Assembly (NCBI RefSeq): GCF_000379825.1
Contig: NZ_KB903813.1
Location: forward strand, 695,333-759,332
DNA: 64,000 nt
Direction: 5' to 3'
Source of the DNA: Longispora albida DSM 44784
GTDB lineage: Bacteria; Actinomycetota; Actinomycetes; Mycobacteriales; Micromonosporaceae
Part shown: piece after piece, positions 46,623 to 53,902 of the stretch
Position numbering within the stretch: position 1 is the first letter of the stretch
Layout: each line of letters opens with the position of its first letter
Notes under the pieces: model-generated
What the model saw: only the letters and a program-made list of their open reading frames with translations
Databases searched by the model: none
What the model was told of the DNA's origin: nothing
Program-made: the position numbers and the translations under genes

Positions 46623-46991
46623 GGGGATGACTGGTTTCGACTTCGTGCACTGCGTCAGGGGAAGCGAGTCGAGGAAGCCAACGTTGGCTCGTTAATCATC
46701 GTTGGAAACCAACAAGCGCCGACTCTAAGCGCTCGCAGTTCGCTCTCGCTGCCTAAGCGATAGTGACTGCTGTCGGCCTAGGATCGCCTTCGACCTAGGT
46801 ACCGGCATCAGCTAGAAGGCTCACCAAAGGAGCCCGGTGACGGGGCTCTCGCGGGACACCAAACAGTTACTGGGCCCGTCGTGCCAACTCGCTCACGTGA
46901 TTGGCAGGGTCAAGCAGGGACACAGTGAGCTGCACTCGGAGAAGCCCTGATTATGTGACGAAGGACCCGGGTTCGATTCCCGGCATCTCCA
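46623..46991 (+). ncRNA. ssrA: Transfer-messenger RNA (tmRNA)
   Basis: The 5' end GGGGATGACTGGTTTCGAC pairs with the 3' CATCTCC, preceded by the T-arm GGGTTCGATTCCC, forming the alanyl tRNA-like domain. The 3' CCA is not encoded (ACT follows). The tag frame at 46718-46756 encodes ADSKRSQFALAA and ends in TAA. It rescues stalled ribosomes with SmpB and marks the product for proteolysis. The pseudoknot-rich part lies between 46757 and about 46930. Confidence 0.96.
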
Positions 46992-47066
46992 CTGGTCTCA
47001 CTCTGCTCGCCCCTTTGGGGCTTCGCGGGGTGGAGACGCATGCTAGTCCGGGGGACTTCCCCCGTA

Positions 47067-47098
47067 CCCCCGTGTGGCCTGGCCACGCGGGGGTTTTT
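47067..47098 (+). terminator. Rho-independent terminator after tmRNA
   Basis: CCCCCGTGTGGCC (47067-47079) pairs with GGCCACGCGGGGG (47081-47093), one wobble, followed by TTTTT. The rest of the 305-bp gap 46992-47296 is GC-rich; I see no gene in it. Confidence 0.9.
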
Positions 47099-47296
47099 GC
47101 TTTGTGTGCCGCTTGCGGTGGGGGCTCGCCGGGCTGCGCCGGCATCGGGCGGCTCGTCGCCCTTGGGGTGACATCGTGGTTTATGGGGCGTTTGTGTTGT
47201 CTGAGTGGTTGGGTGCCAAGGTTTCGGTCGGGCTCTAGACAGTGCGCGGTCGTGCCGTCACTGTTAGTGAAGACTTCATCGCCGGGGAGGTGTGCG

Positions 47297-47671
47297 ATGG
47301 CCCTCAGCACGCGGCAGACCGGGTTGCTGGAAACCGCTCGACTCTACGAGCAGGCCCTGGCGGGGCAGGCGCCCGCCGCTCGGCTCGGTGTCCTGCTGGG
47401 GGAGGTCCGGCGGGCGCTGGCCGGGCACGATGACCTCGGTGAGCTGCTGGACGCGGCTCCGCATCTGGCGCGGCGGCTGCGGGCGCTGGCGACCGAGCAC
47501 GCGAGGTTGCAGCGGCAGCTCGACTCGCTGACCGTACGGCTCGCGCAGGGCGTGGGGAAGCGGTTCGCGAAGGACTCGGCGGAGCTGCTGCGCGGGCTGC
47601 GGGTACATCAGCGGCGGGGGGCCGAGCTGTTGCACGCCGCGTACACGCTGGATCTGGGTGGAGAGACCTGA
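47297..47671 (+). CDS. Small helical protein of unknown function
   Basis: 124 residues from ATG 47297 with GGGGAGG seven bases upstream; the longer frame runs back into tmRNA and is not real. The protein is nearly all helix: LETARLYEQALAGQ, GVLLGEVRRALAGHDDLGELLDAAPHLARRLRALATEHARLQRQLDSLTVRLAQGV, with a coiled-coil stretch around residues 45-85. No domain recognised. It lies 63 bp before the two-component genes, so it could be co-transcribed with them. Confidence 0.6.
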   Translation: MALSTRQTGLLETARLYEQALAGQAPAARLGVLLGEVRRALAGHDDLGELLDAAPHLARRLRALATEHARLQRQLDSLTVRLAQGVGKRFAKDSAELLRGLRVHQRRGAELLHAAYTLDLGGET

Positions 47672-47734
47672 GCAAACCTAACGGTCCGCGAACGAGGGCC
47701 CTCGGGTGGCGTGGCGTGGCCCTAGGCTCGGGGT

Positions 47735-48415
47735 ATGCGAGTGCTGGTCGTGGACGATGATCCGACCGTCAGTGACGTGGTCCGCCGGTACCTGGAGCGT
47801 GCCGGGCTGGAGGTGACGCTGGCGGCGGACGGTTCTGGTGCGCTGGCCGCCGCGAAGCAGGCCCGGCCCGACCTGGTCGTGCTGGACCTGATGCTGCCCG
47901 GGATCAGCGGGATCGAGGTGGCGAAGCGGCTCCGCCGGGACAGCGACGTACCGATCATCATGCTGACGGCGCTCGGCGAGGAGTCCGACCGGATCATCGG
48001 CCTGACCACCGGGGCCGACGACTATGTGACCAAGCCGTTCTCGCCCCGGGAGCTCGTGCTGCGGGTGCAGTCGGTGCTGCGGCGGACGGCACCGGTGGAG
48101 GTGGCCGCCGAGTCGCTGGCCGAGGGCGAGCTGACGGTCGACGTGTCCGGGCGGCAGGCGTGGCTGCGGGGCGAGGAGCTGGCGCTGACGGTACGCGAGT
48201 TCGACCTGCTCGTGTTCTTCATGCGGCACGCCGGGCGTGCGTTCCGGCGGGGCGAGCTGCTGGAGCAGGTGTGGGGCTGGAAGTTCGGCGACCAGTCCAC
48301 TGTGACCGTCCACGTGCGGCGGCTGCGGGAGAAGATCGAGCCCGACCCGGCCAGCCCGGTGCTGTTGCAGACGGTGTGGGGCGTCGGGTACCGGTGGGGG
48401 CCCGCTCGTGCGTGA
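47735..48415 (+). CDS. OmpR-family response regulator
   Basis: 226 residues. Receiver with DDD (VVDDDP), phospho-acceptor Asp in LVVLDLMLPGISGIEVA and Lys in VTKPFSPRELVLRVQSVLRR; winged helix LTVREFDLLVFFMRHAGRAFRRGELLEQVWGWKFGDQSTVTVHVRRLREKIE. It works with the histidine kinase whose gene overlaps its 3' end by 8 bp. Target genes are not evident. Similar in plan to mtrA but clearly a separate paralogue. Confidence 0.93.
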   Translation: MRVLVVDDDPTVSDVVRRYLERAGLEVTLAADGSGALAAAKQARPDLVVLDLMLPGISGIEVAKRLRRDSDVPIIMLTALGEESDRIIGLTTGADDYVTKPFSPRELVLRVQSVLRRTAPVEVAAESLAEGELTVDVSGRQAWLRGEELALTVREFDLLVFFMRHAGRAFRRGELLEQVWGWKFGDQSTVTVHVRRLREKIEPDPASPVLLQTVWGVGYRWGPARA

Positions 48416-49391
48416 TGTGCTGTTCACGTTCCTGATGGCGCTGGCCGGGTCGCTGGCGGTCGGTGGCGTGGGCGCGCTCGTGCTCCGGCGGCTGAGGGGC
48501 CGGTCGTTCACCGTGTACGTGTGCGTGCTGCTCGGGGTCGTGGTGCTGTCCGTGGCGGCCGGGGTGCTGGGCGCGGCGTACGAGATGTTCATTTCGGCGC
48601 ATGACCTGCACGTGCTGCTGATCGTGATCGGTACGGCGGGGGCTGTGGCGCTGGGGGTCGCTGTGTGGCAGGGGCGCCGGCTGGCCGCCGAGTCGATGTG
48701 GACGGCGCAGGCCGAGGCGACGCGCAGGGAACTGGTGGCGTGGGTGAGCCACGACCTGCGGACACCGCTGGCCGGGATGCGGGCGATGGCCGAGGCGCTG
48801 GAGGACGGGATCATCGACGATCCGGCGACTGTGACGGAGTACCACCGAAGGATCAGGACCGAAACGGACCGGATGGCGGGGTTGGTCGATGATCTGCTGG
48901 AGCTGTCCCGCATCAACGCTGGGGCGCTGCGGCTGACACTGTCCACAGTGGCCATCGGGGACCTGGTGTCCGATGCCATCGCGGGGAGTGAACCTGTGGC
49001 TGCTGCTCAGCATGTGCGCCTGATCGCGGCGCGGGGCGACTGGCCGGCGGCGGTGGGCAGTGAGCCGGAGCTGTCGCGCGTGCTGTCCAACCTGCTGATG
49101 AACGCCATCCGGCACACCCCGGAGGACGGGTCGGTGACGATCACGGGTGGGAAGGATGGCGACGGTGCCTGGTTCGCGGTGACGGACTCGTGTGGCGGGA
49201 TTCCGCAGGAGGATCTGCCGAGAGTGTTCGAGGTGGCGTTCCGGGGCGAGCAGGCCCGGACCCCGGGGGGCGGGGCCGGGCTGGGGCTCGCGATCGTGCG
49301 CGGGCTGGTCGAAGCCCAGCACGGGCACGTGGGCGTGGTGAACGTGGGCGGTGGCTGCCGGTTCGAGGTGCGGCTGCCGGTGCCCGGTTAG
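48408..49391 (+). CDS. Sensor histidine kinase
   Basis: 327 residues from GTG 48408. Three hydrophobic segments in the first 95 residues (FTFLMALAGSLAVGGVGALVL, YVCVLLGVVVLSVAAGVLG, VLLIVIGTAGAVALGVAV) with almost no extracytoplasmic sensor, so the signal is probably membrane-borne or intramembrane. HisKA H-box VSHDLRTPLAGM; HATPase N-box LSNLLMNAIRHTPEDG, DSCGGIP and GGGAGLGLAIV. Its stop overlaps the stop of the convergent mtnP gene. Confidence 0.92.
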   Translation: MRDVLFTFLMALAGSLAVGGVGALVLRRLRGRSFTVYVCVLLGVVVLSVAAGVLGAAYEMFISAHDLHVLLIVIGTAGAVALGVAVWQGRRLAAESMWTAQAEATRRELVAWVSHDLRTPLAGMRAMAEALEDGIIDDPATVTEYHRRIRTETDRMAGLVDDLLELSRINAGALRLTLSTVAIGDLVSDAIAGSEPVAAAQHVRLIAARGDWPAAVGSEPELSRVLSNLLMNAIRHTPEDGSVTITGGKDGDGAWFAVTDSCGGIPQEDLPRVFEVAFRGEQARTPGGGAGLGLAIVRGLVEAQHGHVGVVNVGGGCRFEVRLPVPG

Positions 49392-50137
49392 CAGGTGTGG
49401 GCGTCGGTCCAGGTGGTGACGGCGCGGAGGATGAGGGCCTTCATGCGCTCGGTGTTCTCGGCGAAGACCCGGAAGACCTCTTCCTGGGTTACCGACTCAC
49501 CTGCGGACACGCCAGCGTCGTGGTCGGTGACGAGCGCGACGGAGGTGTAGCAGATCCCCAGCTCGCGGGCGAGGATCGCCTCGGGCATGCCGGTCATGTT
49601 GATGATCGTGCCGCCCTGGGCCGCGTACCACTGGGACTCGGCGCGGGTGGAGAACCGCTGGCCCTCGATGACGACCATCGTGCCGCCGTCGACGACCGGG
49701 AAGTCGGCGGCCTGGAGGACCGCCGCGCGGCCGGCCGGGCAGTACGGGTCGCCGAAGCTGGTGTGGTGTGCGCCCTCGTCGAAGAACGTGCCTGCGCGGC
49801 TGGTGGTGCGGTCGACGAGCTGGTCGGGGATGACGAAGGTACCGGGCCCGTGGTCCGGTCGCAGGCCACCGACCGCGCACGGGGCGAGGATCCGGCGCAC
49901 CCCGAGGCTGTGCAGGGCCCAGAGGTTGGCCCGGTACGGGATCTTGTGCGGCGGGTACCGGTGGTCGCGGCCGTGCCGGGGCAGGAAGGCGACCGGGCGG
50001 CCCGCGACGGTACCGGTGACGACCGGGTCGGAGGGCCTGCCGTACGGCGTGTCGATGTCGTGCTCGGTGAGCTCGCCGTCGATCAGGGAGTACAGGCCGG
50101 AGCCGCCGATCACGGCGACCTCAGGGGTAGTCGTCAT
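49388..50137 (-). CDS. mtnP: S-methyl-5'-thioadenosine phosphorylase
   Basis: 249 residues from ATG 50137. MTAP/PNP trimeric fold: VAVIGGSGLYSLID, phosphate-binding LPRHGRDHRYPPHKIPYRANLWAL, APCAVGGLRPDHGPGTFVIPDQLVDRT, and the nucleoside site GGTIINMTGMPEAILARELGICYTSVALVTDHD. It splits methylthioadenosine to adenine and methylthioribose-1-phosphate, recovering methionine sulfur and purine. It ends the metN-metI-metQ operon (50-bp gap after metQ), joining methionine uptake with salvage. Confidence 0.92.
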   Translation of the reverse strand: MTTTPEVAVIGGSGLYSLIDGELTEHDIDTPYGRPSDPVVTGTVAGRPVAFLPRHGRDHRYPPHKIPYRANLWALHSLGVRRILAPCAVGGLRPDHGPGTFVIPDQLVDRTTSRAGTFFDEGAHHTSFGDPYCPAGRAAVLQAADFPVVDGGTMVVIEGQRFSTRAESQWYAAQGGTIINMTGMPEAILARELGICYTSVALVTDHDAGVSAGESVTQEEVFRVFAENTERMKALILRAVTTWTDAHTC

Positions 50138-50187
50138 GCTGCACAGGGTAGACGGCGGCACCCGTGCGGGTACCGCCGTCTGACCGG

Positions 50188-50994
50188 TTAGAAGGCCGGG
50201 ATGACCGAGCCCGCGTACTTGTCCTCGATGAACTTCTTCGTCTCCGGCGACTGGAGCAGCTTGACCAGCTTCTGGATCGCCGGGTCGTTCTCCTTGCCCT
50301 GCTTGACGACCAGCAGGTTCGCGTACGGGTTGTCCTTGCCGGACTCCAGCGCCAGCGCGTCCTTCGACGGCTTGAGCTTGGCCTCGATGGCGTAGTTCCC
50401 GTTGATCACCGCCAGGTCGACGTCGTCGAGCGAACGGGGGAGCTGCGCGGCCTCGATCGCCTTGAACTTGAGCTTCTTCGGGTTCTCCGCGATGTCCTTC
50501 TCGGTGCTCGCGCCCTCCTTGAGCGTGACCAGCTTGTTCGCGGCGAGGAGCTTGAGCGCCCGGCCGCCGTTGGTGGCGTCGGCGGGGATGGCGACCGTCG
50601 CGCCCTCCGGCAGCTCGGTGAGGGACTTGACCTTCTTCGAGTACGCGCCGAGCGGCTCGATGTGCACGGCACCGGCCGAGGCCAGCTTGACGCCGCGCTT
50701 GGCGGAGAAGTCGTCCAGGTACGGCTTGTGCTGGAAGAAGTTGGCCTGGATGTCGCCGGCGTCGAGCGCGACGTTCGGCTGCACGTAGTCGGTGAACTCC
50801 TTGATCGTGATCTTCAGGCCGTTCTTCTCCGCCAGGTTGTCCTTGACGAAGGTCAGGATCTCGGCGTGCGGCACGGGGGACGCGCCGATCAGCAGCTGGC
50901 CGGAGCTCTTCTTGTCGTCCGAGCCGCAAGCGGCCAGGCCGGTGGTGACGAGAGCGGCGGCCAGGAGACCGGTGATGATGCGACGACGGGACAT
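50188..50994 (-). CDS. metQ: Methionine ABC transporter substrate-binding lipoprotein MetQ
   Basis: 268 residues. Signal peptide with lipobox LAAC, lipidated C23. NlpA/MetQ domain: LLIGASPVPHAEILTFVKDNLAEKNGLKITIKEFTDYVQPN, QANFFQHKPYLDDF, YSKKVKSLTELPEGATVAIPADATNGGRALKLL and the C-terminal VKLLQSPETKKFIEDKY. It captures methionine (or a related compound) outside the membrane and hands it to MetI. Lies 30 bp after metI. Confidence 0.95.
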   Translation of the reverse strand: MSRRRIITGLLAAALVTTGLAACGSDDKKSSGQLLIGASPVPHAEILTFVKDNLAEKNGLKITIKEFTDYVQPNVALDAGDIQANFFQHKPYLDDFSAKRGVKLASAGAVHIEPLGAYSKKVKSLTELPEGATVAIPADATNGGRALKLLAANKLVTLKEGASTEKDIAENPKKLKFKAIEAAQLPRSLDDVDLAVINGNYAIEAKLKPSKDALALESGKDNPYANLLVVKQGKENDPAIQKLVKLLQSPETKKFIEDKYAGSVIPAF

Positions 50995-51024
50995 TGTGCT
51001 TCCTTTTCTGTTACTGGGGTGGGG

Positions 51025-51663
51025 TTAGCGGCGGTCGAGGCGCTTGGCGAGCAGGTCGCCGCCGGACTGGACGAGCTGGACACCGACCACGAGCAGGGCG
51101 ACGGTCGCGAGCAGCACGTCGGTTTCAAACCTCTGATGGCCGTACCGGATGGCCAGGTCACCCAGGCCACCGCCGCCGACCACGCCAGCCATCGCGGAAT
51201 AGCCCACGATCGCGACGATGGTGACGGTCAGCGCCCGGATCAGGCCGGGGACGGCCTCAGGCAGCAGTACCTTCGTGACGAGACCCCAGCCACGCAGCCC
51301 GAGGGACCGGCCGGCCTCGATCAGCCCCGGGTCGACCTCGTGGAGGGCCGCCTCGACGAGCCGGGCGAAGAACGGGATCGCGCCGATCGACAACGGGACG
51401 ACGGCAGCCTCGGGGCCGATGGTCGTACCGGCGATCGCCCTGGTCAGCGGCATCACGAGTACGAGGAGGATGACGAAGGGGAGCGAGCGGCCGACGTTGA
51501 CGGCCGCGCTGAGTGGCCGGTACACGGACTTGGGGGCCCGGGTCAGCAGGACACCGAGCGGGACCCCGCCTGCGACCGTGACCAGAGTGGACAGGGCGAC
51601 CATGTAGAGCGTCTCCTGCGTCGCGGGCAGGAGCAGGTCGGCCAGCTCGGTCAACGGCCTCAT
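51025..51663 (-). CDS. metI: Methionine ABC transporter permease MetI
   Basis: 212 residues with five transmembrane helices. The EAA loop that contacts MetN is [27 protein letters not shown]. It forms the membrane channel of the MetNIQ importer. ATG 51663 overlaps the metN stop (ATGA). Confidence 0.95.
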   Translation of the reverse strand: MRPLTELADLLLPATQETLYMVALSTLVTVAGGVPLGVLLTRAPKSVYRPLSAAVNVGRSLPFVILLVLVMPLTRAIAGTTIGPEAAVVPLSIGAIPFFARLVEAALHEVDPGLIEAGRSLGLRGWGLVTKVLLPEAVPGLIRALTVTIVAIVGYSAMAGVVGGGGLGDLAIRYGHQRFETDVLLATVALLVVGVQLVQSGGDLLAKRLDRR

Positions 51664-52331
51664 CGGGAGACTCCCTCGGTACTGATGATCTTCCCGGCCT
51701 CGATCACGGACACGGTGTCGGCGACCTGCCGGACCACGTCGTGCTCGTGCGTGATCAGGAGGATGGTCAGGCCCAGCTCGGTGTTCAGCTCGCGGAGCAG
51801 GCCGAGGATCTGGGCTGTCGTCTCCGGGTCCAGCGCGCTGGTCGCCTCGTCGGAGAGCAGGACGTGCGGGTCGGCGGCGAGGGCTCGCGCGATCGCCACC
51901 CGCTGGCGCTGGCCGCCGGAGAGCTGCGCGGGGTAGGACTTCGCCTTGTCGGCCAGCCCGACCCGGTCGAGCAGCTGGAGCACCTTGTCCCTGCGGGCCG
52001 TGCGGTTCAGCCCGGCGAGTTCGAGGGGCAGCGCGACGTTGTCCGCGACGGTCCGGCGGCGCAGCAGGTGGTACTGCTGGAAGATCATCCCGATCCGGCG
52101 GCGGGCCCGGGCCAGCTCCTTGCCGCCCAGCCCGGTCAGCTCCTGGCCGAACACGGTGACCGTGCCGGAGTCGGGGCGCTCCAGCAGGTTCACGCTGCGC
52201 AGGAGCGTGGACTTGCCGGCCCCGCTGCGGCCGAGGATGCCGTGCACCCGGCCGGGCTCGACGTGCAGGTCGACGCCGTCGAGCGCGGCGTGGTCGCCGT
52301 ACCGCTTGACGACGTTCTGGAGCTTGATCAC
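51660..52331 (-). CDS. metN: Methionine ABC transporter ATPase MetN (short form)
   Basis: 223 residues from GTG 52331, ribosome site GAGGGAAG. Walker [25 protein letters not shown]-loop [32 protein letters not shown], Walker [17 protein letters not shown] and LITHEHDV. It lacks the C-terminal NIL/ACT regulatory domain of typical MetN (about 340 residues), so transinhibition by internal methionine is missing. That fits with control at the RNA level by the leader found upstream. First structural gene of the metN-metI-metQ-mtnP operon. Confidence 0.95.
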   Translation of the reverse strand: MIKLQNVVKRYGDHAALDGVDLHVEPGRVHGILGRSGAGKSTLLRSVNLLERPDSGTVTVFGQELTGLGGKELARARRRIGMIFQQYHLLRRRTVADNVALPLELAGLNRTARRDKVLQLLDRVGLADKAKSYPAQLSGGQRQRVAIARALAADPHVLLSDEATSALDPETTAQILGLLRELNTELGLTILLITHEHDVVRQVADTVSVIEAGKIISTEGVSR

Positions 52332-52528
52332 GATGCTTCCCTCAGGATGGATCCGTGCCGATGACGGGAATGACGGATATCGGGGCCGAAACTGCCGCGC
52401 GAAAGGCCCAGCTGGGGGCAGTCACGGCGTACGGAGATGCGAGAGGACCGCGCCAGAGACGGCGCTGATCAAGCCGGGCGGGCCGGCGAGGAGGGGGTTG
52501 CTAGCGCGTATCGCGGGCCAGCTGCGCG

Positions 52529-52546
52529 GCTGCCGTTAGCGGCAGC
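52529..52546 (-). promoter_or_regulatory. Hairpin covering the Cys codons and stop of the leader peptide
   Basis: On the minus-strand RNA, GCUGCCG-CUAA-CGGCAGC is a perfect 7-bp stem with a 4-nt loop that includes the stop codon. A ribosome waiting at the Cys codons would break it. A second segment downstream (CTGGCCCGCGATACGCGCTAG, 21 nt, in 52500-52521) can pair in alternative ways, as in attenuators. Confidence 0.5.
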
Positions 52547-52628
52547 AGATACACATTCGACAGGTGCGCGGCATCATCACACCAACGACCATCCGGTCGA
52601 GGTGCGGCATCATGCGCAGGGCTGTCAT
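52536..52628 (-). CDS. Met/Cys-rich leader peptide (candidate attenuator) upstream of metN
   Basis: A 30-codon frame, ATG 52628 to TAA 52536. It has seven Met (1, 6, 7, 13, 18, 19, 25) and four Cys (23, 26, 28, 29); the end reads CRMCICCR. A -10 element lies 12 bp before the ATG, so the message is nearly leaderless, as are the known polycysteine leader frames of mycobacteria. The last Cys codons and the stop are inside a 7-bp hairpin. The 204-bp space to metN contains no other supported frame. The frame is seen directly; its role in attenuation is inferred. Confidence 0.6.
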   Translation of the reverse strand: MTALRMMPHLDRMVVGVMMPRTCRMCICCR

Positions 52629-52640
52629 GCCGGAAAGTTA

Positions 52641-52678
52641 AACATACGAACCCGGCTCACGTAGCCGATCGTGATCGG
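52641..52678 (-). promoter_or_regulatory. Promoter and overlapping palindrome of the met operon
   Basis: On the minus strand TATGTT (52646-52641) is a fair -10 element, giving a start near 52634. CCGATC-GT-GATCGG (52665-52678), a perfect 6-bp inverted repeat, covers the -35 area and may be an operator for a sulfur-responsive repressor. Confidence 0.5.
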
Positions 52679-52820
52679 GCTCTCATGCACAGTCACCCTG
52701 TCCCGGACCCGTGCCCGATGAGCACCCCGCGCTGCCCAGCCGGGCACCTTGATCAGACCCGGAGCTAATTCCAGCCGAAACCCCCTCCCGCTGGGCCGGC
52801 TGGACCGCTAGGTTGCGAGT

Positions 52821-53411
52821 ATGCGGCACGAACCGGACACGACCGGAGGGATGGCGGTGGGGTTGCTGGCTGGCCGGCTCCTCGTCGCTTCCCCGATGCT
52901 GCGCGACCCGAACTTCGAGCGGACCGTCGTGCTCCTCATCTCCCACGACGAGAGCGGGGCGCTCGGCGTCGTGCTCAACCGGCCGACCGAGGTACAGGTG
53001 AGCGAGGTGCTCCCGCACTGGGCGGACCTGGCCGGCACGCCCGGCGTGCTGTTCGAGGGCGGGCCGGTCCAGCCGGAGGCGGCGATCTGCCTCGCGCGTA
53101 CCCGGCCGCACGTCGCCGCCATGCCCGGCTTCCTCCCCATCCACGCCGGCGTCGGCACCGTCGACCTGTCCGGCGACCCCGAGGCGTTCGGCGACCAGGT
53201 GCTGGGCCTGCGCGTCTTCGCCGGGTACGCGGGCTGGGGCGCAGGCCAGGCCGAGGGCGAGATCGAGGAAGGGTCCTGGCTCGTGTACGACGCGCTGCCC
53301 GGCGACCCGTTCATGCCCAGGCCGGACGACCTGTGGAGCCTCGTACTCCGGCGCCAGGGCGGCATGACCGCAGCCCTCGCCCACTACCCGGCCGACCCGG
53401 CACTGAACTGA
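52821..53411 (+). CDS. YqgE/AlgH family protein (DUF179)
   Basis: 196 residues from ATG 52821. The DUF179 pattern is clear: LLAGRLLVASPMLRDPNFERTVVLLISHDESGALGVVLNRPTE and LFEGGPVQPEAAICLAR, GLRVFAGYAGWGAGQAEGEIEEGSWLV. The family is broadly conserved with no fixed biochemical role (AlgH is linked to regulation of secondary products in pseudomonads). Monocistronic before tRNA-Ala. Confidence 0.9.
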   Translation: MRHEPDTTGGMAVGLLAGRLLVASPMLRDPNFERTVVLLISHDESGALGVVLNRPTEVQVSEVLPHWADLAGTPGVLFEGGPVQPEAAICLARTRPHVAAMPGFLPIHAGVGTVDLSGDPEAFGDQVLGLRVFAGYAGWGAGQAEGEIEEGSWLVYDALPGDPFMPRPDDLWSLVLRRQGGMTAALAHYPADPALN

Positions 53412-53424
53412 CGGGGACACCCAA

Positions 53425-53454
53425 TTCGCGCTCCGCCGGGGGCCTGTGTAATAT
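53425..53454 (+). promoter_or_regulatory. Promoter of tRNA-Ala
   Basis: TAATAT (53449-53454) is a strong -10 element; TTCGCG (53425-53430) with 18-bp spacer is a weak -35. The tRNA begins 43 bp after the -10 box. Confidence 0.55.
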
Positions 53455-53496
53455 TGCCCAGGCGAACGCGAGAGCGGGAGCAGGCAAGACAAGCAA

Positions 53497-53569
53497 GGGG
53501 CTGTGGCGCAGCTGGTAGCGCACCACACTGGCAGTGTGGGGGTCAGGGGTTCGAGTCCCCTCAGCTCCA
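53497..53569 (+). tRNA. tRNA-Ala (anticodon GGC)
   Basis: Full cloverleaf: acceptor GGGGCTG with CAGCTCC, D-arm GCGC-AGCTGGTA-GCGC, anticodon stem CCACA with TGTGG and loop CTGGCAG (anticodon GGC), T-arm AGGGG-TTCGAGT-CCCCT, discriminator A. The 3' CCA is not encoded. Confidence 0.97.
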
Positions 53570-53586
53570 CCCTTGTGCAAGACAAA

Positions 53587-53631
53587 GAACGCCCTGGTAG
53601 GAGCTGAACAGCTCGCCGGGGCGTTCCTCGT
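53587..53631 (+). terminator. Compound hairpin terminator after tRNA-Ala
   Basis: GAACGCCC (53587-53594) pairs with GGGCGTTC (53619-53626), enclosing a second stem GAGCT-GAAC-AGCTC, followed by CTCGTTTCC. From 53632 to 53902 there is no supported gene; TATCAT at 53828 may be the -10 element of the next gene. Confidence 0.75.
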
Positions 53632-53902
53632 TTCCGCCGTGATCGGCAGCCGTGGCCACTGTGCCCCCGGAAAGCGTCGTAACGCGGTCATTCACGCCAA
53701 TATCGGCGAAATCTCCCCAGGAGCTGGCAGTCTCGCGTCCGCCTGGTCGTGCCGAGGGCACTGATGGTCCGGTTCTCCGGAGAGGTCGTGGGTGGCTCCG
53801 GGTACGAACTGTCCGCCCATAGGCCCGTATCATTCGCCTTTGTGGACAGTGGGCGTCGGTGTCACGGTTGGCGGCTGGCGCGATCTGCGACGGGGGTGCG
53901 GG

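Noticed and set aside
46901-47296. Long N-terminal extension of the 124-residue helical protein
   Set aside because: It would start inside tmRNA and cross the tmRNA terminator; a good ribosome site marks ATG 47297.
52332-52535. SAM riboswitch (SAM-I/SAM-IV) upstream of metN
   Set aside because: The minus strand has CTGGCCC and CTAGCAACCCCC, which recall the SAM-I core, but the required P1 and pseudoknot partners and the GAUGA segment could not be found; the leader-peptide reading explains the region better. A covariance-model search would settle it.
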